Origin: Oceanobacillus saliphilus
GTDB lineage: Bacteria; Bacillota; Bacilli; Bacillales; Amphibacillaceae
NCBI RefSeq assembly: GCF_023522835.1
Contig: NZ_JALCZU010000015.1
Span: 1-64,000 of the forward strand
Reading direction: 5' to 3'
DNA length: 64,000 nucleotides
In this document: positions 34,891 through 43,798 of the stretch, in pieces
Layout: every line of letters begins with the position of its first letter
How positions within the stretch are numbered: position 1 is the stretch's first letter
Notes under the pieces: model-generated
The model's input: only the letters and a program-made list of their open reading frames with translations
Told to the model about the DNA's origin: nothing
Database searches by the model: none
Position numbers and translations under genes: made by a program

Positions 34891-35595
34891 ATGAAAATGT
34901 CTCCAGCAGCGGCTGCAAAAAAATGCCTTGATCAATATTTTCCTGATTGCGAAGTTGCTTTCTTAGCCGGGAGCAGTGCCCGAGAAGAGCTAACAGAGCA
35001 TTCCGATATAGACATCGTTATTATTGACAATACACAGAGTTCTCCCTTCCTTCAATGTCTTCATTGTTTCGATTGGGACATGGAACTGTTTGTTTTCAAT
35101 AGAACATCCCTATCGTTCTTTTTTGACATTTGTCGCACAGAAGGACTACCAACGATTCCCCATATGTGTGTGGAAGGTACTATTCTAAAAGACGATGGAT
35201 CTGCAGTGGATATCCGAAATGAAGCTAACGAATACTTGGAGGACGGCCCTGTAAAAATGAATATGGAAAAGGAAAACTATTTACGATACACCATTACCGA
35301 TTTACTGAATGATTTAGACAGCTCCATCCGTCCGGAAGAAAAGATATTTACCGCAATTAATCTTTTTGAATTGGTCTCTGAATATGTACTGAAAATAAAC
35401 GGCCACTGGCTTGGACATGGTAAATGGATGTATCGATCTTTACGCAAATGTGATCAAACCTTCTCCGATCAACTTTTAGACGTGTTCCATATATTCATGA
35501 AAACAGGTGACAGCAAGCCATTTAGCACCTTGGTTGATACAGTATTGGAGCCTCAAGGAGGAAGGCTTTTTGGAGGATATAAAGAATTCTTATAG
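34891..35595 (+). CDS. Nucleotidyltransferase-fold protein
   Basis: A 234-residue protein of the polymerase-beta-like nucleotidyltransferase superfamily. The motif GSSAREELTEHSDIDIVII at about 27-45 supplies the GS and the two metal-binding Asp residues; a third carboxylate is likely in WDMELFVF. The C-terminal half is helical. Related enzymes modify antibiotics, tRNA or toxins, and the substrate here is unknown. CAGGAGG precedes ATG. Confidence 0.8.
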   Translation: MKMSPAAAAKKCLDQYFPDCEVAFLAGSSAREELTEHSDIDIVIIDNTQSSPFLQCLHCFDWDMELFVFNRTSLSFFFDICRTEGLPTIPHMCVEGTILKDDGSAVDIRNEANEYLEDGPVKMNMEKENYLRYTITDLLNDLDSSIRPEEKIFTAINLFELVSEYVLKINGHWLGHGKWMYRSLRKCDQTFSDQLLDVFHIFMKTGDSKPFSTLVDTVLEPQGGRLFGGYKEFL

Positions 35596-35728
35596 TATAC
35601 CTCTTTTTAGCAAGCCACCCGACGGTTTTGCTTTTTTTATTTTTACTGCATACAGATTATCCATAACAAATCAATTAGAAAATTAAAATATTCCCCAAAG
35701 TCTTCTGAGGGAATACCTAAGTTCACTT

Positions 35729-35763
35729 ATGCAGGTAGTAATTTTATACTTTTCTACCTGCAT
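35729..35763. other. Hairpin ATGCAGGTAG / CTACCTGCAT
   Basis: A 10-bp perfect stem in the 35596-35994 spacer. Similar TGCAGGTAG and ACCTGCATA words occur near 45885-45920, suggesting a shared intergenic repeat. No gene is visible in the spacer. Confidence 0.4.
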
Positions 35764-35994
35764 AAATAATCCAAAGGTCAATTCATTATGACATTTAATT
35801 CACCCTTCTAACTTTTTGAAATAATAGATATATTATATTTAGATTACATAATTGTGTTAATTTGAAGGGAAATGCCGTAAAGCCTTGAGAATCGTATTTT
35901 TTAAAGATAAAATTATCATTAATAATTATATGCTTGCTGTTTCTTACAGCCGAAGTCTATTGTTAACTCAATTATGGGATAGGAGATGAGTAAA

Positions 35995-36627
35995 TTGAGT
36001 ACAATAACAATCTTAAATGGAAAAAAAATACTACCGAATAATTTTAATCATTCGCTAATCAACAAAACAAATTACAATATAACACTTTTAGGTCCTGCCA
36101 ATATCAGTTTTTTATATAAAGAAAAATATACGGCTGATAATGACCTTATCCTTTTAGATATCACAAGTAATATCGATTTGGAAAAGCTGATTACCTTTTA
36201 CTCAAATTCGAAAGTTAAGATCGGTGTCATCATTTCTGATGATGAGGTAGTTCATTTGGCTCCACTGCTAAGATTGGATATAGATGGATATTTCCATGCC
36301 GATATGGATGTCAATGAAATTGTTTCAGGAATCGATCTTATTGAAAAAGGCTATACATATGTACATCCTGAATTGACGATCATGCTTCACCAAGAATATC
36401 TAAGACTTTACAATACAATCCGTCATCGACCTGAAGGGTTGCTAACACCTAGGGAGTGGCATGTGCTTGCGGAAATATCCAAAGGCCATAGTAATGAAAT
36501 TATTGCCGCGAACCTCTCTATTTCAGATAAAACCGTCAAAAACCATGTAACATCAGTCTTAAGAAAATTAAACGTTAAAGATAGAACAAATGCTATGTTA
36601 GTAGCAGTAAAAAATGGATGGTTATAG
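35995..36627 (+). CDS. LuxR-type response regulator with atypical receiver
   Basis: A protein of about 210 residues. The C-terminal about 60 residues form a NarL/LuxR HTH (LTPREWHVLAEISKGHSNEIIAANLSISDKTVKNH is split across helices). The N-terminal part looks like a degenerate receiver: LILLDITSN supplies a candidate phospho-Asp, but the acidic pair at the end of strand 1 is missing. It most resembles DegU-like regulators. TTG 35995 is the likely start, as the in-frame ATG at 35986 touches the GGAG site. No kinase gene is adjacent. Confidence 0.8.
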   Translation: MSTITILNGKKILPNNFNHSLINKTNYNITLLGPANISFLYKEKYTADNDLILLDITSNIDLEKLITFYSNSKVKIGVIISDDEVVHLAPLLRLDIDGYFHADMDVNEIVSGIDLIEKGYTYVHPELTIMLHQEYLRLYNTIRHRPEGLLTPREWHVLAEISKGHSNEIIAANLSISDKTVKNHVTSVLRKLNVKDRTNAMLVAVKNGWL

Positions 36628-36660
36628 GTAAACCAAACCTACAAATGATCCTATTGTTGA

Positions 36661-36702
36661 AGATGATTGCTTACTTTAAATGTAAACAATCATCTTTTTT
36701 TT
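36661..36702 (+). terminator. Intrinsic terminator
   Basis: AGATGATTG pairs with CAATCATCT and is followed by eight T residues, 34 nt after the regulator stop. Confidence 0.85.
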
Positions 36703-36798
36703 CATATTATGATCACTATTGTGAATAAGAAAAAAATAATTCATAATATACTATGAATTGATTTTGAATATTGTACATAAATAAGGAGCTGCTGTATT

Positions 36799-38055
36799 AT
36801 GTCACGACGATGGATGAATTTATTAATGATGACGATGATTTTTATTTTCAGTGCCTGCCAATCAGACGAAACAATTGCCTTTTCTGATAAACATTTGGAG
36901 ATGGCCATCCGGGAAGAGATTGGTAAAACGGAAGGAGAACTGTATTCAAAAGATTTTACGGAAGTCACGATGCTTAATCTGTCTGGGTCAGGAATAAACA
37001 AACTTGACGGCATGGAAGCGCTCGACGATTTAGAGATATTATTGCTACAGGATAATAATATTTCCGACTTCTCTATCTTAAAAGAATTAGACAGTATGGA
37101 GGAAGTTAATGTAACTGGTAACCCAATTGAAAATGATGAGGAGCAGCAGGCAGTATTAGAGGAATTAAGAGAGCTGGGAATTGTTGTTGTCTTTACAGAA
37201 GAAGCTCAAACAGAAATTGTCGGAAGCCCTGATGGACCTGGTGGTTTTTTATGGAAGGTTGAAAATGGCAACACCACTGTATATTTGCAAGGTACCGTCC
37301 ACGCGGGAACCCAGGATTTCTATCCATTACATGAAAAGATTGAACAAGCATACAGAGAATCTGATGTTGTTGTACCAGAGATTGATATTACACAAGTGAA
37401 CCCTTTTGAAATGCAAAACATATTAATGGAAATTGGTGTCTATCATGATGGCAGCACAATTAAAAATCATATCAGCGACGAGCTTTACGCAGAACTTGAT
37501 AGTACGTTGGAGGAGTTAGGTTTACCTATGCAATTATTGAAAAGCTATAAACCATGGATCCTATCTTCAACTATCCAACAGCTTATGACGGAACAACTTG
37601 GCTATGTTTATGGTGTCGATGAATATTTTTTAAGCAGAGCAGCTGAAGATGGCAAGGAAATCATAGCTTTGGAAACTGCCGAAGATCAGCTGGGTATTTT
37701 TGCTGACACATCTCCAGATTATCAAATTAAAATGCTGGAAGAGTCTTTAATAGATATTGAGGAATACGATCAGGAAATGCAGGAGTTGTTCACCCTTTAT
37801 TTAGAAGGGGATGCGGATAACCTGTTAACTGCATTAATGGCAGAGGACGCCGAAGCGACAGAGGAAGATCAGGCGTTTATGGAAGCTTTAAATGATAATC
37901 GTAACTACGATATGGCAGACACAATCATCGAATTTCTCGAGGAAGACAGCGGCCAAACTTATTTCGTCATTGTCGGCAGCCTGCACCTCATCCTTGAACC
38001 ACATGTCATCTCCATCCTTGAAGAACAAGGCTATCCAGCAGAACATGTGCATTAG
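36799..38055 (+). CDS. Lipoprotein with leucine-rich repeats and TraB/GumN domain
   Basis: 418 residues. A signal peptide ends in the lipobox FSAC (Cys20). Residues about 25-130 contain two to three LRR units (NLSGSGINKLDGMEALDDLEILLLQ, split over repeats). Residues about 150-418 form a TraB/GumN domain, with the paired GxxH motifs GTVH (165-168) and GSLH (393-396) and a conserved VVPEID. TraB-family proteins are thought to be metalloproteases, and some inhibit pheromone or quality-control signalling. The LRR part may bind a target. Ribosome site AAGGAG precedes ATG. Confidence 0.83.
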   Translation: MSRRWMNLLMMTMIFIFSACQSDETIAFSDKHLEMAIREEIGKTEGELYSKDFTEVTMLNLSGSGINKLDGMEALDDLEILLLQDNNISDFSILKELDSMEEVNVTGNPIENDEEQQAVLEELRELGIVVVFTEEAQTEIVGSPDGPGGFLWKVENGNTTVYLQGTVHAGTQDFYPLHEKIEQAYRESDVVVPEIDITQVNPFEMQNILMEIGVYHDGSTIKNHISDELYAELDSTLEELGLPMQLLKSYKPWILSSTIQQLMTEQLGYVYGVDEYFLSRAAEDGKEIIALETAEDQLGIFADTSPDYQIKMLEESLIDIEEYDQEMQELFTLYLEGDADNLLTALMAEDAEATEEDQAFMEALNDNRNYDMADTIIEFLEEDSGQTYFVIVGSLHLILEPHVISILEEQGYPAEHVH

Positions 38056-38250
38056 GACAAGAGGGCAAGATTCTTATCCGGATAGAACTAGTAGCAAAGA
38101 TATATATGGAGCGCTTTAAAATTGTATTGCTCGTATGGGAGAAGGATTCACAAGTTTAAATGAGATTAGCAGATGTGTAGAAACCGTTTCTTCATTTTAT
38201 AATTGGGCTAGGACAGAGCGGACGTTGTATCTGTCCTACTTGCCCTTTTT

Positions 38251-38417
38251 GATAGGAGCCCCATAACGGACAGTTGAACCACTTTCCTCGGTGTTTTTGT
38301 CCGATAGACACCCGGTATTGGACAGTCGAGCTATTTCCAGCAACATCTTCTGGCTGATAGACAAGCCCTATTGGACTGCCGAGCAACTGCCAGCAAGCAT
38401 TTTCTTCTGGCCGATAG
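38251..38417. repeat. Degenerate tandem repeat, about 53-bp unit
   Basis: GATAG starts each unit at 38251, 38303, 38356 and 38413. Each unit also carries TTGGACAG or ACGGACAG and a pyrimidine-rich end. It lies in the spacer between the TraB lipoprotein and the amidase. The minus strand is open through the repeat, but its translation is just repeated peptide and I do not call it a gene. Confidence 0.6.
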
Positions 38418-38482
38418 CTACGACCTAATTTTATAAGCAGACTAGGCCTGGGGCCGGACAGCGTAACTGCCCGCTATGTCCT

Positions 38483-39475
38483 TTAAAAACCAATTCTTGA
38501 CCAATCAAATAATGAACCTGGATCGGTTTTTCTGCCTGGTGCATACTCGTCATGCCCCACTACATGGTTCCTATCTTTTTTTATGGATGGGTTACGCAAT
38601 AATATGTCGTCCAACAATCGTTTAAGTGATGCGTATTGTGCATCCGTATAACCGATATGTGCGGGATCTATAGAATCATAAAAAGAATCCGACATCATGG
38701 TCTGCATTTCTTCTTTCGTGCCAATTGCCATTACTTCAATTCCTATGGAGTAGTCGTTTAATTGATCTTGATAATGTGGGTAATCCGGTAAATCGCCTTT
38801 CCCGGCATGAAAGGCTACCCTGTCTTCAGGGACTAAATTATATATTTCTCCATTTCTACCTATTAAATAATGTGCTGATACCCCATAATCTATAAAAATA
38901 GTGCGTGTATCCTCCAGCTCATAAGGGCTTTGAGGGTTTCCAATTACATTGCTTGTAAAATGCATCATCACGTGTGTAATTGGAGTCGTTCTTTCCCGTG
39001 AGTTTTCCTCGGGAAGCAGGGCATCTGTTGAGGCTATCCCTGTTAATACTTTCTGCTGTGGATAAGTATCCTCCTCTTTATTCTCTTTATCAATCTCGTT
39101 CTCTACTACTTTGCTATCTACGGATTCGCTTTTTATGCTAGTTTCTTTTTCACTGGCATGGCTTACTTTTTCCGCTTCATTATGTATTTGTTCTTCCATC
39201 TCTTGTTTCGCAGATTGATTCTTCTCGACAGCAACCGGTTGCTCTTGTTCTTTTGCAGCGTCTCTTTCATTTCCTCCCAGTGTCTCATTATCTTCAGTCA
39301 GTACGTTCCCTACAATTGGAACTACTTTGAGTTTTATTTCTGTAATTCTACTATTCTCATCCGCTTCTGAACCAATGGACATAGCCTCATCCTGAGATAT
39401 CGCAATCCCTTTTGTGCCACATGCCATAAGGAGTGTTATTAAAAGTAATAGCATTACCAAATATGCTTTTTTCAT
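38483..39475 (-). CDS. Lipoprotein N-acetylmuramoyl-L-alanine amidase (Amidase_2)
   Basis: 330 residues. Signal peptide with lipobox LLMAC (Cys19), then about 120 residues of Glu/Lys-rich linker, and a C-terminal amidase domain (about 160-330). Zinc ligands are probably H172 (HVMMHFTS), H308 (VVGHDEYAPGRKTDPG) and D318, with E247 (IGIEVMA) catalytic. It would cleave the amide between MurNAc and the stem peptide at the cell surface. ATG follows GGAAGGG. The upstream spacer 39476-39846 has only a hairpin (39486-39525). Confidence 0.86.
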   Translation of the reverse strand: MKKAYLVMLLLLITLLMACGTKGIAISQDEAMSIGSEADENSRITEIKLKVVPIVGNVLTEDNETLGGNERDAAKEQEQPVAVEKNQSAKQEMEEQIHNEAEKVSHASEKETSIKSESVDSKVVENEIDKENKEEDTYPQQKVLTGIASTDALLPEENSRERTTPITHVMMHFTSNVIGNPQSPYELEDTRTIFIDYGVSAHYLIGRNGEIYNLVPEDRVAFHAGKGDLPDYPHYQDQLNDYSIGIEVMAIGTKEEMQTMMSDSFYDSIDPAHIGYTDAQYASLKRLLDDILLRNPSIKKDRNHVVGHDEYAPGRKTDPGSLFDWSRIGF

Positions 39476-39846
39476 CCTAACCCTTCCCTGCCGATAAATT
39501 TTTCACTTCTTATATCGGCAAGGGGACTGGTCTTTATTACTACTTTTTAAAAATAATCAGGAACTTTTTCCTATAATTAAACAATGGAATGTGAATCGAC
39601 CATCATAATACAATTTTTACATTGCTATAAAATCAGTTCAACTAATCTTCCGTTTCCTTATGTTAGTCGGTATGAAACGTATTCTGTATTAACAATCGTT
39701 CTTGTTACGACCAATTTTTTGAAAAAAAACGATAGGAATAAAGGGAAGCTTTCCATCCTAATCCTACTCGTTTTAGTCAGCCGGGGTAATCTAGTATTAC
39801 AATTTATTTCTTAAACAGGTATAATCGGAAAGGGGAGTTGAGACAT

Positions 39847-41016
39847 ATGAATAAAAAAGACATCGCTAATATTAAAAAGCAATTTAAATTAGATAATGAG
39901 CTCCTGAATATTCGGGAAATCTTCAATGTATATGTTCAAAAAGAATCAGGTGACATTTACCATCATGTCAGCCAACCGTTTCAGCTGTTGGATCGGGAGT
40001 CACAGGAATTATTTTTGGTAAACTTTAAAAAGGTTTTGACAGGCCAGCTTGATTCCAAATTGTTTAATCTGAAATTCAGTCAAGATGTGGAAGACAGCAC
40101 ACAAGCCACGCTTTTTGAAGGTTTGCGCTCGGACACAACAGAAGACTGGAAAGAACACATGCTGCAAATCGTTGAAAAAATGTACGCGAATACGGTTTAT
40201 GATTTTGATACGGTTGTGACGTTTATCTCTGGACACTACCAAAAAGCGACCAGGAAACGAGATTTAGAATCTGGAGAAGGCGGAAATGATGAAGTCTATT
40301 CCAGCAAGTTTATTCTTTGCAGCCTCAATAAAACCAACCAGCCGAAAAAAAACTTAGTATTTGATTATATTGAAAAAGAATTCAAAGCGAACAGTGACGT
40401 TGATCCCATTATTAATTTGACACAGCCTTTAACAGGATTTCTATTTCCTGCCTTTAACGATAATACTGCAGATGTGAATCATATTCTCTATAGCGCCGGT
40501 AAAGTCAACCAACCAGACGGCTCATTTATTGAAGATGTCTTAAATTGTGAAGATATTATTACCGCTGCAGAAGATAAAGACTGCTTCGAACTGATTGTAA
40601 GTAATGTCATTGGAGATAAGGTCGATTCCAAGGTCATTTCCAATATCTATGAGGAAATCGGTAAAATCGTTCAGGAAAATGATGAAGATGATGAAGAAGA
40701 AATGGAATCTCCTATTTTGGATTATCGGGACGTTGAAAAAATCTTAACCGTAAGCGGGGTTGAAGACGTAGATACCGAAAAAGTGATAAATGCCTTTCAA
40801 ACTGTCGTAGACGATGAAAAACATGAATTCAAAGCTAGCAGTCTCGTTCCAAAAACGATTAAGATCAATACAGAAATGGCATCGATAGCCCTTAGTCCAA
40901 AAGACCTGAAAAATATAAAATATATTACATTCAATGGGAAACGCTGCTTATTATTGGAAATTGATGAAGATGTGTCCCTTGAAGGATTTCAACTAGAAAC
41001 GGCGACATTCCAATAG
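39847..41016 (+). CDS. DUF4317 domain-containing protein
   Basis: A 389-residue soluble acidic protein beginning MNKKDIANIKKQFK, which matches the DUF4317 family over its length. No signal peptide, membrane helix or catalytic motif is apparent. A run of Asp/Glu (ENDEDDEEEM) lies around residue 280. Function is not known to me. ATG 39847 is preferred; an in-frame TTG at 39838 overlaps the AGGGGAG site. It stands alone with its own terminator. Confidence 0.8.
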   Translation: MNKKDIANIKKQFKLDNELLNIREIFNVYVQKESGDIYHHVSQPFQLLDRESQELFLVNFKKVLTGQLDSKLFNLKFSQDVEDSTQATLFEGLRSDTTEDWKEHMLQIVEKMYANTVYDFDTVVTFISGHYQKATRKRDLESGEGGNDEVYSSKFILCSLNKTNQPKKNLVFDYIEKEFKANSDVDPIINLTQPLTGFLFPAFNDNTADVNHILYSAGKVNQPDGSFIEDVLNCEDIITAAEDKDCFELIVSNVIGDKVDSKVISNIYEEIGKIVQENDEDDEEEMESPILDYRDVEKILTVSGVEDVDTEKVINAFQTVVDDEKHEFKASSLVPKTIKINTEMASIALSPKDLKNIKYITFNGKRCLLLEIDEDVSLEGFQLETATFQ

Positions 41017-41055
41017 TTTCCAAAACCAGAATTCTTGATTCATTCCAAGTTATTT

Positions 41056-41093
41056 AAGTTGGTTCCTCCGCTGAGGCGTGGACCAACTTTTTT
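41056..41093 (+). terminator. Intrinsic terminator
   Basis: AAGTTGGT pairs with ACCAACTT, followed by TTTTTTG, 40 nt after the DUF4317 stop. The remainder of the spacer to 41427 holds no gene I can support. Confidence 0.8.
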
Positions 41094-41427
41094 GTTGTTG
41101 CTGGAGGTTCTTCTGCCCTGCCCTTGTATCTCCTGTTTATTAACAATTTCCGCAGAATTAGGAACTCTTTGGACTTCTTTTATGGAGAATACACACGTTA
41201 GTAAAACTCCTATTTTTTATTATAGATTAATTTCCAAGGTATGTATGGAGTCTTTTCTTTTCACTCACCGCTCAACTTCCAATTCCACAAAATCAAGGCT
41301 AAATCTTTGTTAATATCTCCTTGATGAGTCATAGTCATATATTCGGGTAATTATACCTATATATTTAATAGAGTTTTACAATTATAATAATTTTGAAATC
41401 ATACTATAAAAAACGAGGGGGTAGGAA

Positions 41428-42609
41428 ATGAAAAGTTTTGTTTCTCTGTTATTGGCTGTCTTTGTTGTTGTTGGATTTTTACCTGTTACTACTTTTGCAA
41501 TTGATTCAAAAGACCCGGATTTTGAAAACTTTTTAAAAAATATCAACTGGGAAAAACAGGCATATATTGATTATTTGAAGAGTAAAGATTGGCCATTGGA
41601 GGATTTCTGGTATATAGATGAACTGGGAACCCCTATCACGGATGAGTCAATTCAGCCTGTACTTAATGAATTTGAACTTAGCCGGAAAGAACTGAATGAA
41701 CTGCTTATAGAAAACGGGGATTTGGAAGCAGGCCAGGATGTTCTTGTAAGTGAATGGTATATCTTCGCTGAAGAGGTCCGGGATTATGTTGATTTTTATA
41801 TAAATGGATGGACCGGTACTCCAATTGACGACAACTCCATACAAGAGATACTCGATCTCTATGGCTTTCAATCCAAAGAAGCTTTGGAAAGCTTTCTGAA
41901 TGAATATGGTGACTCCATTGAAAACTATCAATTTATCGAGGATTTGGATTGGGCCATCTATCTTTATATGGATGAGGTATATATGGATGAGATGTATGCT
42001 CTTTTTGGCGAGATTGGTCTTACAGAGGAAGAAATCGGGAACCTCATCTCCCATTTTGAAACCCTTAATTACGATGACCCTACTTTCCTGGATAAACTGT
42101 TTGAGCTTAGTGACAGAATGATTGCATTTGAATACTTTGATGCAGCGGAAGAGCTCTCAGCTGCACAAATTGCAGAACTGCTTGCAATTTTTAATGAACT
42201 GCAGAATCTATTTCAGATAAAAACCAAATTTTACCTTGTAAAGGGTGAAGAGAAAAACAGTTTATCGATAGAATCGCTGTTGACGATGTATACTACAAAT
42301 GGTTATGATCTACTAATCGAAATCTATGACTTGAATAATAAATTTCTCGCAGATATTCTTTTGACAGCTGATATGTTTGGATCCGAGCTGATTCAAGAAA
42401 CGGGGAAAGATCTGAAGAAAACGGAAGAGATTATTGTAACAAAGCAGAAATTAGCGGAAAAACCCAGAAAATCAGAACAGACAGTTCAAACTGTTAAAGG
42501 CGGGAAACTTCCTGATACAGCTTCCAATTATGCAGAAAACACGATGATAGGGCTTGCTCTGCTGTTGGCTGGTCTATTCCTGTTCCGCCGTTTAAAAACA
42601 AATGGCTAG
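41428..42609 (+). CDS. Processed acidic surface protein, LPXTA sortase substrate
   Basis: 393 residues. Signal peptide 1-24 (cleaved after TFA), a very acidic mature region (many DxDxx and Tyr-rich segments, repeated about residues 30-200), and a C-terminal sorting signal: LPDTA (361-365), a hydrophobic helix (about 372-386) and FRRLKTNG. The LPXTA variant and acidic composition match the 'processed acidic surface protein' family found beside class D sortases. Its last 8 nt overlap the sortase start, so it is almost certainly that enzyme's dedicated substrate. Confidence 0.9.
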   Translation: MKSFVSLLLAVFVVVGFLPVTTFAIDSKDPDFENFLKNINWEKQAYIDYLKSKDWPLEDFWYIDELGTPITDESIQPVLNEFELSRKELNELLIENGDLEAGQDVLVSEWYIFAEEVRDYVDFYINGWTGTPIDDNSIQEILDLYGFQSKEALESFLNEYGDSIENYQFIEDLDWAIYLYMDEVYMDEMYALFGEIGLTEEEIGNLISHFETLNYDDPTFLDKLFELSDRMIAFEYFDAAEELSAAQIAELLAIFNELQNLFQIKTKFYLVKGEEKNSLSIESLLTMYTTNGYDLLIEIYDLNNKFLADILLTADMFGSELIQETGKDLKKTEEIIVTKQKLAEKPRKSEQTVQTVKGGKLPDTASNYAENTMIGLALLLAGLFLFRRLKTNG

Positions 42610-43258
42610 ATCAATGAAACAATCAAAACCTGGAGCCGGTAAACCGATTTTTTTGCTTTCACTGGTGACTCTTCTGACAGTATTTGGATTATGGTTTGCC
42701 AGTTCAAATGCCTACACCTTTTTGAAGGGCTATCTGCTTTTCAAAACGGGACAGGTGGAAGCAGAAGCCTACGAAGAAAGTAATATTGCTGAGATTCAAA
42801 GCAAAGGAGAGCAGGTTGAAGAAGTTCAGGACGCCCCTCTCTATCCGGTAAGGCCTGAAGAGGGCGAAAATATCGGTGACTTAATTATCCCTAAACTGGA
42901 AGCAAAACTGCCGATTTATCATGGGACAGATGAAGACGAGCTAGCAAAAGGTGTTGGGCATTATGCCGGTAGTGTTTTGCCCGGGGAAAATGATAATTCG
43001 ATTTTATCCGGACATCGCGATACGGTTTTCCGTAAACTCGGTGAAGTTGGAAAAGGAGATCTTCTGGTAGTGATAACAGCTGCTGGAGAATTTACCTACA
43101 AGGTTAGGAATGTTCGCATTGTAGATGCAGATGACCGGACTGTAATTGTTCCAAAGCCAAAGGCAACCTTAACCCTCTCCACCTGTTATCCATTTGATTT
43201 TATCGGCAATGCTCCTGAACGTTATATACTGGTGGCAGATCTGGTTTCCACTAAATAA
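42602..43258 (+). CDS. Class D sortase
   Basis: 218 residues. One N-terminal membrane anchor (about 16-36), a linker, then a sortase barrel. The catalytic triad is His138 (SGHRDT), Cys195 (LSTCYPF) and Arg207 (APERYIL). Class D enzymes recognise LPXTA and attach proteins to the wall or, in sporulating cells, to the mother-cell envelope. Its ATG lies within the stop region of the acidic surface protein (ATGGCTAG), giving coupled translation. Confidence 0.91.
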   Translation: MARSMKQSKPGAGKPIFLLSLVTLLTVFGLWFASSNAYTFLKGYLLFKTGQVEAEAYEESNIAEIQSKGEQVEEVQDAPLYPVRPEEGENIGDLIIPKLEAKLPIYHGTDEDELAKGVGHYAGSVLPGENDNSILSGHRDTVFRKLGEVGKGDLLVVITAAGEFTYKVRNVRIVDADDRTVIVPKPKATLTLSTCYPFDFIGNAPERYILVADLVSTK

Positions 43259-43283
43259 TAGGAGGAAAATGAATCCCTCCTTA

Positions 43284-43308
43284 GGCTGTCGAGAAACCCT
43301 CGACAGCC
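43284..43308 (+). terminator. Intrinsic terminator
   Basis: GGCTGTCGAG pairs perfectly with CTCGACAGCC (5-nt loop), 26 nt after the sortase stop. Confidence 0.8.
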
Positions 43309-43370
43309 ATATTTATTTCTTGAAAGCTTTATCACATTTACTGCGTTAAATACTCTGTTTAACCTTAGAC

Positions 43371-43690
43371 TTACCAGCAGCATCCAAAAGCCTTTTTCCG
43401 AACTTCATCAATCGACTTCACGACAGTATGGGCAATTGGTGTCCATTCCACATCTGAAAACAGGGCTAAAATCGAAATGGGTATATAGATAAACATGAAC
43501 AGTGCAAATGTGAATGTATATACGATTTTTTTCCGGCCTGGGCAATCCATTCTTTTCCGTCAAATAGTCCTATTACCCCGACCATGTAGAATAATAGATT
43601 TACGAGAATGTTGATGCTCAGAAATCAGCATGGACCAGAAACCCAGTTCCCGAAATCGTAAAGCTGGTTTTAAAGGTTATTCTCATATTT
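43371..43690 (-). pseudogene. Remnant of a family 2 glycosyltransferase, C-terminal part
   Basis: The minus strand encodes in successive frames VLKKYENNL, FRELGFWSMLI, then INILVNLLFYMVGVIGLFD...EWIAQAGKK and, after a frameshift at an A7 run near 43533, IVYTFTFALFMFIYIPISIL...WTPIAHT. This order (arginine-rich stretch, two membrane helices, final WxPxxHT) is that of membrane GT2 enzymes such as hyaluronan or poly-GlcNAc synthases. The catalytic domain is missing and several frameshifts and stops are present. Confidence 0.5.
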
Positions 43691-43798
43691 CTTCAGAACC
43701 TTTGACCGAACATGGCATTTTTTCATACGCAGAAAAGAAATTGGCATCATCCTATTTATTTTGTTTCATAGCTTCTTCTACATCTCCTATATATTAAT

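Noticed and set aside
38192-38386. 64-codon minus-strand frame with repeated peptide
   Set aside because: It merely translates the tandem repeat; no ribosome site and no gene-like composition.
38251-38417. Possible CRISPR array
   Set aside because: The repeats are degenerate along their whole length with no constant repeat/unique spacer alternation, and there are no cas genes.
39584-39814. 76-codon plus-strand frame
   Set aside because: No ribosome site, biased AT-rich composition, no recognisable domain.
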